64,000 nucleotides of DNA from Nyssa sinensis (taxonomy: Eukaryota; Streptophyta; Magnoliopsida; Cornales; Nyssaceae), in assembly GCA_008638375.1 (NCBI GenBank), contig CM018036.1, positions 13,936,328 to 14,000,327 on the forward strand. Reading direction: 5' to 3'. The position numbers and the translations under genes are program-made. Below the pieces are notes generated by a model. It was not told the DNA's origin. It did not search any database and saw only the letters and a list, made by a program, of their open reading frames with translations. This document shows, piece after piece, positions 1 through 12,898 of the stretch (within the stretch, counting starts at the first letter, position 1; every line of letters starts with the position of its first letter).

Positions 1-52
1 TACAGAGCTGATAATCTCGATCATACAGAGCAGCCACAAGCCTTCAGGGCAT

Positions 53-104
<52 letters not shown>

Positions 105-660
105 TACAGAGCCGACAAACTCGGTCATACAGTGCAGGCGGAGCCTCTAAGGCATTCTCATGCACATATCTTCCAGATGCTCTGGGCAATATTCATTCAG
201 CATTTCATATGGTTCCGACCTTATGGCTTCCTTAACAACTGCCAAGCAGGGAATAAGGAAACAGTCTTCAACACGGAAACTACTATCTATGATTATCTCC
301 ATCTACGACTCAATACTCCACAAGGTAACTGCAATCTCCGATGATCAAATCCCTATATTCATGGCATCAAATCCTAATCAACTTAGGAAGGCCACGACCT
401 ATAAATTAAACCCTAAAGGTACGCTTTATTTTTATGCTCATTCTTTGGCTTTCAATACATTCTTTCAATTCAGTTTACTTACTTAAACATCGAAGCGGCT
501 ACCGCCGGAGCCAATCTGATGGTCCTCTGATCATCTTTCTGAGTACTCTACAGGTCACGGAGCCCACACTTATTGCGAGTCGAAAAGTGCAGCATCATAT
601 CTCATACTTAATAAATACGGTTCTACATGTTAATAATACTTTGACTATGAGTCTATGATA
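1..660. repeat. LTR-retrotransposon remnant at the window edge
   Basis: Two similar blocks (about 1-58 and 103-162, both starting TACAGAGC and ending GGCATTYTCAT) flank an AT microsatellite at 57-102. Further on, 484-560 has a GC-richer stretch (ACATCGAAGCGGCTACCGCC, then GGTCCTCTGATCAT and a CAGGTCACGGAGCCCACACTT-like motif). I associate that arrangement with the 3' part of some plant gypsy LTRs. The short ORFs here have no recognisable domain and are judged spurious. The element runs off the left edge, so its ends, strand and family cannot be fixed. The family attribution is recall of motif style, not a database match. Confidence 0.35.
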
Positions 661-780
661 CATTGAAAATATTGGAATGGTTTCTTGCATACAGGAAAAA
701 TCAAAATACTTATCTCATACTTACAAATATGGTTCTACATGTTAATAATACTCTGACTATGAATCTATGATACATTGAAC
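599..780. repeat. Direct duplication, about 67-bp units 114 bp apart
   Basis: The block starting TCTCATACTTA and ending TCTATGATACATTGAA occurs at about 599-666 and again at about 713-780 with only a few substitutions. It sits at the right edge of the LTR-like remnant, so it may be the element end plus a local duplication. No coding content is seen. Confidence 0.7.
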
Positions 781-2695
781 CGACATTAGAAAATTAAGAA
801 TTTTTTCAGAAATTCCAAATTTTCAAATTATTTTCTACAACCGGTACCACTCAATTGGCGTCTCAAACTACTTGTTAGAGTCTTAAATCTCCTTGTTGCA
901 ATATTTTTTTCTCTCTCTTAAAATTACAGGCCTTTGTGCGCTTGCATTGTCTTGACAATGTTACATGAAATTAAATAATATATTCAAGCAAATTCTATTT
1001 CAAAAAATAAGAAATACTTATGAGGTGAGCTCAAAACCATTATATTGGATAATATTGAATTGGCAATTGAATTTTTTTTCTCTTTTTGTGGGTTGTATAT
1101 AATATATAAATTTGAACCCATTGAGGTTGACTGGTTGAGTACATCATGGTCTAATTCAAAATAAAAATTGAGCTCAGTTGGAGGCAAGTATTTTCTTCAA
1201 ATTTCCTCAACTTGCTTAATTGCTTGACTTTGAGGGTGTACTTATTATTATCACACTCCATCAAGTCTAACAGGATATAGAAAGGGCTTGCTTTGAATCA
1301 TCAGTCAAATCGTATTAGACTAAACATTACAAGACTTACTAAGTTGGCTAATTGATCATTATCCAGATAGAGTTAAGTTAGAGTAGGGTTATAAATGAGT
1401 TGAACCGATTCTTTCAACATCATAACTGTGTTGAGAAGGCTCACATCAAAGCCAACCGCAAAGCTTCATAAATAAACCATAGATCAACTACAAGAGTGAT
1501 GCATTTTTATCAACTATCATACCAGATAATTGTGGGAGGTGTCACTCAAGTCAGGATTGTCTCTATTTCAAAAGAAATGAACAACTTCTATTTCTCTCAC
1601 AATGATGCGAGAATCACTTTCATTATTTGAAAAATATTACTACTTTAACATATAGAACCATATATTTATAAGAAATAAAAAATTTCACAACTTTAACATG
1701 TAGAACCATATTATTATAAGAGAAATGGACCTTGTTATATAAGAGCTCTATTATCAAAATACTAATACAAATAGAGTTCTCATATAATCTAACAATTGAG
1801 CAATTCTAATAGAATCAATAAAATATAAATTAGTCAATAAAATAATACAGAATAAATTTCTTTTAATAGAATTGAATTTTTTTTGGAGTCTTTATGGGAC
1901 CTTATTTGTGTAATTAGATTTCTATTGAACTTAAATTTTTAGTTTAGATTATAACATAAAACATAAAATTCGGGATATTTATTTATAGAATTAGACTTCT
2001 ATTGAACTTATATTATACTATAAAACATAAAACTTGGAACCTTTTTATAAGTGGGGCTTAAAACGATTGATTGTTTTATTTGGTTAACGCATGACATCAA
2101 TGAATTTAATTTTTCAAAAACATCATTAGAAAAAAGTAAAATGGAATTTTTTGAAATTTAGAAAAAATAAAAACATTTGGTTATTTCTATGAAAATATTA
2201 TGATTTAAATAAAAACACTTTTAAAGAAATCACCTTTTAAATAAAAACACTTTTAAAGAAAATACTTTCATTATAAAAATGTTATCCATGTTAAAAAGTG
2301 CTTTTAGAGAAAGAAATTTCATATCAAAGACGTTTTCAAAAAAAACTACTTCATTTAAAAAATACTTTTATAAAAGATAACTCTAAATCAAATACATTTT
2401 TTTTAAGAACGATTTCATATTTTTATTAATTTTATTTACTGAACGATTTTAAGGAAAAAAATGCTACCGATAAGCGTGTCTTTATTTTGAAAAACTTTTT
2501 ACTAAACATACCTTTTAACAAAATACGATGTCTTAAAATAATATTAAAACATCTTAATTTTGTTAAATATATTTCAAGACCCCGCAGGTATCGGAAAAAA
2601 CACTTGTAAATGAGTTCGGGTAGTTAGCAACAATCAGAGGTAGATTAAGTGCAATTATTCCTAATAAAAAGAGCAATCTCTAATTCTAAAACTTC
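781..2695. other. AT-rich intergenic DNA, no gene seen
   Basis: This stretch is AT-rich with many stop codons in all frames. The only ORF is 67 aa on the - strand and looks like chance. No splice-site-flanked coding blocks, terminal inverted repeats or long tandem repeats were recognised. Confidence 0.5.
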
Positions 2696-2699
2696 GTGC

Positions 2700-2980
2700 A
2701 AAGTTATGTTGGTTCGGCACGTGTCAGGATAACAAGAAGAGACAACTGGAGTTCCCGTTGGGCAACAGGGTGGCTCTTCCCTGACGCGTGTCCAAAGGCA
2801 TGGGAAAAACAAACATCAGAAAGTACAGCTTCCGACGCCGTTAAAATTCTACGGATCCCTGAAAAAGTTTCTAATTTATTGTCTGCGTCACCTGCTCATC
2901 CACCAAGATACTGCACTTTTAACGCGCTTGAAAAAATAATAATAATAGTCTAACCACTCCAATTTTGACACGTCGCTTAT
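2700..2980. promoter_or_regulatory. Cluster of ABRE / CE3-like motifs (candidate orphan promoter block)
   Basis: This GC-richer island within AT-rich DNA contains a G-box/ABRE, CACGTGTC, at 2718-2725. It also has a CE3-like GACGCGTGTCC at 2783-2793 and a third ACGT-core site, GACACGTC, at 2967-2974. ABRE plus coupling element is the known arrangement in promoters responding to abscisic acid through bZIP factors. An 85-aa ORF (2696-2953) overlaps the island but has no recognisable domain. No convincing gene follows on either strand, so the block could be a promoter relic or a fragment carried by a transposon. The motifs are seen directly; the regulatory role is inference. Confidence 0.3.
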
Positions 2981-5409
2981 TAACTGGTCATTTATTTACT
3001 CGGTTTGTTAACAGTTTTTCTTTTTCTTTTTAATCGGGTAAGGTGACTGTCTTGTAAAGTTGGAGTGATTGAATTTTCGTAATTCTGTAAGTTTGTACAA
3101 TATATGTATAAGTTTGAATGTATGTTACGTGTATTAATGAAGTTAGAGAGATTCGATTTCTTTTATAAGTCATTTTGATAAAATTTATCAAATAATTTTG
3201 CAAGAAGTTAATGATTCATTAGAACGAAATAATCACATCACTGCTAATTTGCACACCTCTCTTTTTTATATTTTGAAAATGATTTACACATTTTTTTTTT
3301 AAGAAAAATGAATTACACCCGCTTTTAATAGTAAAGAAAGGATCATTTTTTGAGTGAAAAATGTGCATAAATTAAGTTAATTAAATTATGTCAAGTATAT
3401 TTGTTAATTTTTTAAAAGTGATAAAAAAAAGTTGCTATAATTTTCACAGTATAAAATGATTAATTAAATTTATTAACTTGGTCAATAATTCTGTTTCACT
3501 TAAGAAATTCTCTAAAAATGAAAAGGTTCAATAAAAAAGTTCTTATTTTTATTTATTTAATTATTTGGTAAGACCAATTTTACATAAAGTTAACAAAAGA
3601 ATTACTTTAAATTTCATTTGAGGAGAATGTCTTAAATTTTAGGTATTTATAATATAATTAAATTAAAAGTTTAATGTTAATAAAAGTTTAACTATAAAAA
3701 TAAAAAATAAAAAAACAGTTACATAAAAACTTCATGAAAAGAAATTAATTTTAATGATAAAGTTTTATTTGGTATTGTTTTAATTTTTTATCACAATCAA
3801 TTTAGAAAAAAAAATATTTAAGAATTTTATTAATAGAAACATCTCTCTTTTATTGAAAAACGTTTAGAAATTTTTTTATTAAAAAAAATATATATAAGAA
3901 ACAGAATACTAAAAACATTTATATATGTTTTACATATATTTAGCAGAATTTTATGATATTAATATTCCAAAAAAGTTCTCCTCTAATGTTACGTTATCAT
4001 TTTCTTTCTAAAGCCTCAAATTGTCTATAGTTGACCTGCTATTTGGAAAAAGAAAAGAAAGAAAATTAAAGGACCAGAGTTCTCTCTTATGCCTACAGGC
4101 CTCGTCTAACATTACGTTATTATTTTCTACTTTAATTTTTATACTTTTTATTTTGTTATTTGTTAGTCTAATATTATTATTATTTGTTATTATAATAATT
4201 TATTTAACTTTGTATTTTTAAAAAAATTATTATAATTTTTTTGCTTGATAACATAATAATAATAAAGGACAACAAAATAGAAAATAAAACAAATCTAGCA
4301 TGTGGTGCCAATAGGCTGCCGTAATAGGTCATGTCTGTGTTGGGCCTTCAAACGTATTGTGTCGTGCTTCGGATGGCCAGTCCAGAACGACTGCACGGCC
4401 CACCAAGTTATATTGTTCCTGGTCTGGCCCACTAATTATTGTGCTCGTACCTTTTCTTAACGTATCGTGCTCAGTCCGATCGGGCCTGTTTGACACCTCT
4501 AGATGAGAGCAAGTGTTATCCCCTCTTTTTTGTTTAAAAAAATAATACTTTTTTATGTTTTTGCCTAAAATTCTTTTCAAACATGAGAAGTACAAGACTG
4601 TCTTCTTGCATCTCCCCTTCTCATTCTCAGGTTGTGGGGAAATAAGAAGCTTATTGTCAGCTGCATGCCATGAAAAATCAATTCAGCCTTTGGTTGACCT
4701 TCAACTTTCATATCCATCACCAAGAGTCTTGGGTGGAAGTGGAAGACTGGTTAGGCTTGGTAACCATAGCATAAGCATGTATCTTTGCATGAAGCACACG
4801 CATTGTACTTTCATCCATGTATTCGTGTCTGACACAAATATTTTTAAACACATAAAAATAGAATATATAAATTTAGGCACGTCCCAAACATATTAGGACA
4901 CATTTTTTGTTTTCGATTTTTCCTCCCGTTTTCTCATCATATAAATTTTTTATGTAATAATTAGTAAATCTGTTTTGAAACTTGAATCATTTATATTAAT
5001 AATTAAATAAATAAGTTTTTATATTTTTATTTAATGACTTTGTTATTTTAATATTTTAATAATATTTTTTGTGATTTGTGTATTTTTATGTCAATATTAG
5101 ACTTTTATTATATGGTCATATAAAAATATATATGCTTAATGTGTCAATGTTGTATCCATATTTTCTTTAACATATATAATATACAATTCAAAAATTATTC
5201 TGATACTAACTGTAAAATTTAAAATTACTCTGATATCAAATATTGAATTTAAAATAAGAATAGCAAAGCACAAAATTAAATTATCAAAAGAGAAGCAGGA
5301 CATGCTATATAGTGTTATATATTGAATAACAATCAATACCAAAACTAATTGTTGAACATCAAGGAGGCAACTTGTATTATTGAATTAAAAACTAAACATT
5401 CGTTGAATA
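2981..5409. other. AT-rich intergenic DNA with two GC-richer islands
   Basis: This is mostly A/T-rich filler. At about 4,321-4,505 a GC-richer block with repeated GGCC- and CGTG-type words ends in GGGCCTGTTTGACACCTCT, a style seen at the ends of non-autonomous plant DNA elements; a matching left end was not found. At about 4,632-4,752 an exon-like stretch lies between CAG and a GGTAAC donor-like site, inside a 113-aa ORF (4555-4896, +). I do not recognise its product, and it could be a captured gene fragment or chance. Confidence 0.35.
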
Positions 5410-6740
5410 TGTTAGGATGTATGTTCTTACATTCAAGACATTTTATTATTATTTAATAAATTTGATTTATTATTATTAAGTTTTATATTATTATATATGT
5501 GAATATTGTTATTTTATACCATGAGATGGTTAGTCATTGAATTATTATTGAAAATACTTCGTGTATATAAATGATATTTATGTATAGAAGCTATAAACTT
5601 ATGATCAAACAATTCTAAAATTGTTCGCAATCATTGATGACACTGGACATCTTGTCTGTAAGACTACAATACACTTGACCTTTATGTGATATGATGATTT
5701 ATCTCAACCATTAAAGTAGTAGACTCTGGGTTATTGTATTGGTATATTTGGAATACACTAAACTGGATCACTATAAGAAACGCGTCATATAAAACTGTCA
5801 TCTTTGACGGGATTCTTATATTCACTATTCGCAATAAGCTTTTAATTCTGACAGAACAGTAGACTCAAGTTCTTAATAGTGGTAGCTTTGAGTTATCAAT
5901 GAGTGAGGTCTCTTAGATCAACAGTTTGGTATCTAGAAAAATCATTGTTTAGACTGTAGGAATACATAATCTCAAGATGGAATCTGCATTCTCTAAATTA
6001 AATAGAAGGATATTACTAATGTGTTAATTCAATTGATTAATAACTGAAATCTGGATCCAGTCTTTTCAATAAATTATTTATTGAAATGTTGACCATTTTA
6101 TAATGATTAATAATTAGTAAATTAAGTTGTAAAAATAATTAGGAATTGGTTTAATAGTGTATAAGCCCAAATTCTAATTATTGATATCCAGGTAGAGGGG
6201 CTCACTGTATATGTTTAGTGATTATGAATTTTTCTCTATTTCACCAAATTATAGTGCAATTCTAATTATTTAGTGGAATTAATTAGTTATTAATTAATTA
6301 AGAGTTAATTGAAAATTAATTGACTAATTAGAGCCAATTTAGTGGGACCCTAGATCCCTTATTTTGTCCTAATTTTACAAACTTTTATAAATGTGTGATT
6401 TAAAGAGGATAGCCGAACATAACAACAAAAGACTATTTTCTTAAAAGAGAGCAAAAAAGGAGTCCACTCTTTTCTCTAGTGTACGGCTTGTATTGAGGGA
6501 AAAGAGAAGACCTAGAGAAGTAAAAGAAGAAAGATTGCATCAATCTTTTCAAGAAAGCTTCTTCAACAATCAAGATTATTAAGAATAAGAAAAATTGCAT
6601 CAATCTCTTCAAAAAAGCTTCTTCGACAATCAAGATTATCCAGAATAAGGTAATTCTAACAATTTTTTCAAGATTGTATGATTCATGGAAAGAAAAAGAT
6701 CCAAATAGATTTTTGAAATCGCTTCCGCTGTGGTTACAAT
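5410..6740 (+). repeat. 5' LTR of the LARD-like element
   Basis: The left boundary is set by TGTTAGG. The right boundary is near GTGGTTACAATACTA, where homology with the other copy stops. Inside is a TATA-like stretch (TATAAATGTGTG, near 6,385), as expected for the U3/R part. The exact termini are uncertain by several bases because no clean TG...CA pair or target-site duplication was found. Confidence 0.55.
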
Positions 6741-6749
6741 ACTAAAAAT

Positions 6750-6761
6750 TGATATCAGAAC
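6750..6761 (+). other. Primer-binding site (Met-tRNA type)
   Basis: TGATATCAGAAC differs from the common plant TGGTATCAGAGC at two positions and lies just inside the left repeat. This gives the element a + orientation. Confidence 0.5.
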
Positions 6762-7108
6762 AACTTTACATAAACTCATCAGTTTTGAAGATTATATTTA
6801 CTTTGTTCTAGACCTATTTATAGATCTCAATTAAAACAAAAGGTTATTTTTTATATATTCGAATGTGATTTTGTAGTATAATCTATTGATACTATGATTT
6901 AAATCCTTATTTGAGATCCTAAATTATTTAATTTAATTCTTAGTTTTGTATATTTGATGATATGAAATATCCATAGTAATAGAATCATCAAGAAACGGCC
7001 AATGTCACATGAGATGTGGCTACGCTGGTGAGACGTGATTACAGCCGCATGAGTATAATGAGACGGCTTTAATCTTCTTTAACTCTACGTTAATTGAGAT
7101 TACTTTTA

Positions 7109-8369
7109 GGCTACGTTTGGTACGCAGGAATGGAATAGAACAGGAATGGAATGACATCAGGAATGGAATGAGAATAATTATTCCATTCTTTTGTTTGGCT
7201 GAATACCTAGTAATGGAATGATAATTTCATTCCTGTGTTTGGTTTGAACCATTAAATTGTTGGAATAAAATGAGAATAATTAATTTTATGATAAATAATT
7301 AATAATTATATTACTGGATAATTAATATTTTTTAAAAATATATCTTTTATAATATTAATTATTAAAAAATTAAAATAATTATACATATATTTATATATAT
7401 CCTATTTGTAATATTTTTGACAAATATATTTCTAATTTTATTTTAATTAATTAATAAATTTTTAAGAAATATAATTAGTTTTATGATAAATAATTAATAA
7501 TTATATTACTTAATATTAATATTTTTTTAAAAATATATCTTATAATATTAATTATTAAAAAAATAATAATTAAAATATATTTTATATATCCTATTTATAA
7601 TATTTTGGCAAATATATTTCTAATTTTATTTAAATTAATTAATAAATTTTAATAAATATAATTATTTATGATATAATTAATAATTATATTACTTAATAAT
7701 TAATATTTTTTAAAATATATCTTATATAGTTTAATTATTAAAAAATTAAAATAATATACAATATTTATAATATCCTATTTATAATATTTTGGCAATATAT
7801 TTCTAATTTTTTAAATTAATTAATAAATTTTAAGAAATATAATTAGTTTTATGATAAATAATTAATAATTATATTACTTAATATTAATATTTTTAAAATA
7901 TCTTTTATAATATTAATATTAAAAAATTAAAATAATTATACATATATTTATATATATCCTATTTATAATATTTTTGGAAAATATATTTGTAATTTTATTT
8001 AAATTAGAGTTAAATATATTGTAATTCATCTACATGTATAAAATATTTTTTTATTAATAAAAGTATAAGAAAATTTATAATTATTAATTATAATAATTAA
8101 TAAATTTTTCATTTACCAAGATTATTAATTATAAGAAAGTTGAATGTACTTATGGTCGTGGGCTGTAGAGATGGATGGCCATTCCGTTAGGAAAGGAATG
8201 GTCATTCCTTAGGTTTTGTCAAGGAATGGCCATTCCTGTGCTAAGTGGAATGGCCATTACAAACGGAATGGGCATTCCATCATGTTTAAGCATACCAAAC
8301 GCAGGAATGGAATAGGGGCAGGAATGCTCATTCCATTCCTGCCTCCATTCCTGCGTACCAAACGTAGCC
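7109..8369. mobile_element. Non-autonomous PIF/Harbinger-type element with TTA duplication
   Basis: The terminal inverted repeats are GGCTACGTTTGGTACGCAGGAATGG on the left and its complement ending CCAAACGTAGCC on the right. They are flanked by TTA at 7106-7108 and 8370-8372, the 3-bp target duplication typical of PIF/Harbinger. Subterminal regions are packed with GGAATGG/CCATTCC words, including palindromic GGAATGGCCATTCC forms. The interior holds four diverged tandem units of about 180-195 bp (starting near 7,275, 7,470, 7,660 and 7,843), each containing an AATAATTATATTACT core. There is no transposase ORF, so movement would depend on a partner. It is nested in the interior of the LARD-like element. 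Confidence 0.82.
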
Positions 8370-8372
8370 TTA

Positions 8373-10194
8373 GTACTTACCTATAATGATTTGTATACGA
8401 GTATATACTCATTTGAGTAAGATAAACCAAAATTGTTTGATTTATATATAGATATATTATATTTCAAGATTAGAAGAAGATTTATTGTTATTCTTTCTTC
8501 TTTAAAATCTTATCTATATTTACTATATATTGACTTATGGGTATGGGATACCCAAGTTAGCAGTAGCGGCGATTACATATTTATGTTATACATGTCATCT
8601 ATTTTTCTTATTTGTTAAAGCATGTGTATGCTAGCTTTTGTCAACCAGAAAGTGATATCAAATCAATTGCATTTAAAAAAAAAAAAAAAAACCTGATTTC
8701 AGCCGCTATATGGGTATATGATACCAAGGTTTTTTAAAGGAGTTTAAATTTTATTTTCTATATGAATTCTTGTATATTATGGGTATATGATATTCATAGA
8801 TATTTGATATCCAAATATATTGAATTTAAGATTATATAAAAATATAAGTTAAGTGAGACTTGACCTATTAGGATTCTTGGATATAATGATTAAATCTTAG
8901 TATACTTTAAGATATACATGAATGATGTATATGATTAATCACATATTTAAATAGTTTAATATTTTATTTCTCATATTTAAATGGTTTATTTATGTGGATG
9001 GATGTATCCTATCTCTCATAGTTGGCCATTAAGAATTACATAAAAAATTTGGATTTGAGTCAATTGAAAAGGACATGGACTTGAAATATTTTTTCCCGTG
9101 AAAGGACAAGTTCCATTGGTTTCCGTAACTTATTTATTTTTATTTTCTTTTAGATTTGATGTAAACTCACTCATGTAAATAAATTTTATTTTATTTCAAG
9201 AATGAAAAACGTACTACCAAGTGGATGATATTAAGAAGATCAAGAAAAGAATAAGTTTGCTATCATTTTAGTTACCTTGTAGGTTTTGCCATAAGAGTTA
9301 TGAGATTGTTTTGATTATTATTTTTAGATGCATGTGTTCTCTGCTTGAAAAAATAATACATGATATTTTATTTTTGTTAATAAATATTATTGGTAATCCA
9401 TGAATAGGTAGATTTCATATGTTAATAATATACATTTAATTTTTTATTTAAATGGAAGCATATTTGGATTATTATTAATACATGAGATATTTGTTTATCA
9501 TAAAATGCGTAATGAGATTATTAGTTATCCATAAGATGTGTAACCTCATTATTATTAATAATGAAATATTTAATTATACATGAGATGTATAATAAAATCC
9601 CTAATTTATAAAATCAAGTGGGAGAGGGATCCTTTATGAAAGGTCTCATGGTCTTCCATCATTGATACATAGTAAGACAAAAGTAGACACCTTGTATTAT
9701 CTTTGAGTAGTCTTCATACGAAGGGTGCTTATTTTTGCTGGCTACAAGTATGGACCTCTTAGGATAGAATTGAAAAATATGGTATGTGGGTGATCTCCTC
9801 ATGGAGACACTACTCACAAGGTTGTCTTTTAATTCGAGATGATGGTACACTTGATCAAAAGGAAATGGTATTCTCTCCACGGAGTTTGTCATTTTTTTTT
9901 GAAGAATAAAAGATATTGGAAATTATGATTTTATTTAAATGAGATGTCTAGGTAATAAAATCATATAGGATATGATGGCATTCCTAATCATGTGAATTGC
10001 ATTGTCATTCATACGGAACATGTTATTTATAGAGTTAGGTTCTAATGCATTCATTGATAGTGGCTTGAGGATACCACTATGTGTTTACGAAAGTAAAAGT
10101 TATTTATTATTTATTTTACATCCATGTTAATGTATGCTTGTACACGATTCTTAGATGTCTATTTAAGTTGTTGACCATAGAAGAGGAATTTATA
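8373..10194. other. Interior of the LARD-like element, non-coding
   Basis: This is AT-rich sequence between the Harbinger element and the minisatellite. ORFs of 61 and 77 aa have no recognisable retroviral-type motifs. A poly-A run lies near 8,674. The words GGGTATGGGATACC, GGGTATATGATACC and GGGTATATGATATTC recur near 8,540, 8,712 and 8,780, suggesting small local duplications. Nothing else was recognised. Confidence 0.4.
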
Positions 10195-10640
10195 GGCTTG
10201 AACCTTTGTGAATATCGAATATGAACCATGATTGAACTTTGAACCATCGAACTATGATTATGATTGAATTATGATATTGACCATTGAACTATGAATTTGA
10301 TTTATCGAACTATAACCATAATTGAACTATGATATTGACTATTGAACTATGAATTTGATTTATCGAACTATGACTATGATTGAACTATAACTATTGTTAT
10401 CGAACCATGATTTTGAACAATGACTATTGTTATCGAACCATGGTTTTGAACAATGACTAAGATTGAACTATGATATTGACTATTAAACTATAACTATTGT
10501 TATCGAACTATATTATTGAACTATGACTATGATTGAACTATGATATTGATTATTGAACTATGACTATGATTGAACCATGATATTGATTATTGAATTTCGA
10601 CTATGATTGAACTAAGAACTATTGAAAATGAATTTGATAC
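10195..10640. repeat. Degenerate minisatellite of GAACYATGA / TTGA words
   Basis: About 440 bp are built from variants of GAACTATGAYTATGATTGAACTATGATATTGA. Unit length drifts because short words (TATTGAACTATGA, TATCGAACCATGATTTTGAAC) are shuffled. Such interior repeats are common in decayed LTR elements. No ORF is maintained. Confidence 0.75.
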
Positions 10641-11170
10641 TATTCGTTGAACTCTTATGCATGTTTTGATATGACGTATTCTAATTCTAAATGAATATAG
10701 ACATTTCAGTACAGAAACTACATAGTAGTTTTGAAACCCTTGGCATGTTATGAAATTCTCATAGAATCGTCGATCTCATTATAAATGTTGACCATGTTTA
10801 CAGGCAAGACTTAGACAAGCTCGTTTCAGGCAATGCAGACTGAGTGATTAAGCAAGGAAGCACGTTGTTTTGATGGATCTTTAACTAAAAATGGATTAGA
10901 TGATTTTTAACTATGTGAATTCTTGAGTGAATTAAGATAGAATGAATTAATATGAAAAAAAGACGATGAAATTTATAAAAAAAATATATAAATGTTAAAC
11001 CTTAATGTTTAAGCAAGTATCACAACAAATCATGTTAATTATTTTAACTACAAAAAAGAGAAATTTTCATGAGCAAAAAATACATCAAGTAATTAATAAA
11101 TATACAAATTAAGTGTATTGAGTGAATAAAATATTAAATGAAAGTATAGAATCCTCCACCACACAAGTTC
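10641..11170. other. Interior of the LARD-like element before the right LTR
   Basis: This is AT-rich and non-coding. It lacks an obvious polypurine tract directly before the right repeat, consistent with the right LTR having lost its first ~360 bp together with that tract. Confidence 0.35.
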
Positions 11171-12137
11171 TTATAAGAAACACGTCATATAAAGCTATCG
11201 TCTTTGACCTGATTCTTTTATTCACTATTCGTAGTAAACTTTTAATCTTGAGAGAATAGTGGACTCAAGTTCTTAATGGTGGTGACTTTGAATTACCAAT
11301 AAGTGAGGTCTCTTATATCAACACCTCGGTATATTAAAAAATCATTGTTTAGACTGTGGGAACACATATTCTCAAGATGGAATCTACACTCTTTAAATTA
11401 GAGAGAAAGATATCACTAATGTATTAATTCAATTGATTAATCACCGAAATTCGGATCCGGTCTTTTCAATAAATTGTTTATTGAAATGTTGACCATTTTA
11501 TAGTAATCAATAATTAGTGAATTAAGTTGTAAAAATAATTAGGAATTAGTTTGATGGTGTATAAGCCCAAATCTTAATTGTTGATATCCAAGTAGAGGAG
11601 CCCACTGTATATGTTTAGTGATTATGAATTTTTCTTTATTTCACCAAATTAGAGTGCAATTCTAATTATTTAGTGAAATTAATTAGTGATTAATTGATTA
11701 AGAATTAATTGACTAATTGGAGCTAATTTGGTGGGACCCTAGTCCCCTCTTTTAGCCCTAATTTTGTAAACTCCTATAAATATGTGATTTAAAGAAGATA
11801 GTCGGACGCAATAACAAAAGATTATTTTCCTACAAGAGAGCAAAAGAGGAGCACACTCTCCTCTTTGGTGTACGACTTGTATAGAAGGAAAAGATGAGAA
11901 GATCTTGAGGAGTAAGAGAAGAAATATTGTATTAATCTCTTCAAGAAGAATTCTTCAACAATTAAGATTATCAAGAATGAGAAAAATTACATCAATCATT
12001 TCAAGAAGGCTTTTTCGACAATCAAGATTATCAAAAGTAAGATAATTGTTACCATCTTTTCAAAATTGTATGATTCATATAAAGAAAAAAAATCTAAATA
12101 GATTTTTGAAATCACTTCCATTGTAGTTACGATACTA
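11171..12137 (+). repeat. Truncated 3' LTR of the LARD-like element
   Basis: Homology to 5,770-6,743 begins at TATAAGAAACRCGTCATATAAA and ends at TACRATACTA. Many substitutions and small indels separate the copies. The following bases (CCAGAATACTTTTCTC) differ from the primer-binding region after the left copy, as expected for the 3' side of the element. Confidence 0.6.
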
Positions 12138-12358
12138 CCAGAATACTTTTCTCATTCAGGCCACTCACGGCCACGATTTATTTTCTATGGTCATACTAAT
12201 TTAATTTTGTGGCTAAAATTCCATGTGAGAGAGACCAATGTCGATCCATTAAAATAAGTCCATATATTTTAAGAAGTTTTCTAATTTGGTTGGAAAGTTT
12301 CTTAATTAGAGTTGAACAAATATATTAGTTTTCTTGTGAGATTAGATGTTCTAATCAA

Positions 12359-12709
12359 TATAGGACTTGAAATTAGTAACTTTTATATATATTGGGTCTC
12401 TGCTACATTAAGTTAAAGTCACAAAATTAATAGAATGATAACCAAAAATACAAAAGATCGTTAGTAGACTACGAGAGTGTTTTGCCAAAAGTAGTCGAGA
12501 GTGATTGTAAAGGAGAGTGGTTGCCATACTTTCTTTTTTATTAGTTATTCAAGAAAACATTAGTTCTGTTTTTCTCTCTTTCAAATTATTGTATTGCTTT
12601 CTCTCTTTTATTTCAATAATGGTATTCGAGTATTTTGAGTTTTACTGATAATTAGTATTAAGTAATTTTTAAATTTTATATTTGATATTAGTGTAATTTA
12701 AGTCCTATA
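12359..12709. repeat. 351-bp block bounded by 16-17-bp inverted repeats
   Basis: TATAGGACTTGAAATTA at 12359-12375 is mirrored by TAATTTAAGTCCTATA at 12694-12709. The right end runs into TATCAGAGCC, the core of a Met-tRNA primer-binding site. The block may therefore be a short LTR-like unit followed by its primer site, or a small foldback DNA element. It contains no ORF and no clear target-site duplication. Confidence 0.35.
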
Positions 12710-12898
12710 TCAGAGCCATTTTTAAATTCAACAACTCATATATTTTCACACAATAATTATATCTTGTTCAATTATAATTAAAAAACTAATCCCAATTAGA
12801 ATATTACTCTAATTATAAGTAGGACTATTCAAAAATACTCTAAATACTAATAAAATTTAATAAATCAAATTAAAAATTTTTTCTAAATTATAGTTAAT

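Larger units (their letters stand above)
5410..12137 (+). mobile_element. Degenerate non-coding LTR retrotransposon (LARD-like)
   Basis: Two roughly 970-bp direct repeats, 5,770-6,743 and 11,171-12,137, match along their whole length with scattered substitutions. The left copy extends further left to a plausible LTR start (TGTTAGGATG at 5410). It is followed by a primer-binding-site-like TGATATCAGAAC (6750-6761), close to the TGGTATCAGAGC that primes many plant LTR elements from initiator Met-tRNA. The 4.4-kb interior has no gag or pol ORF, hence a large-retrotransposon-derivative reading. The right copy lacks the first ~360 bp of the left one. A Harbinger-type element and a minisatellite lie inside. 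The copy divergence suggests an old insertion. Confidence 0.6.

Noticed and set aside
12130..12175. CTACCAGAATACTTTTCTC as a CACTA-type terminus
   Set aside because: It resembles some CACTA ends but the leading CA is not present and no partner end was found.
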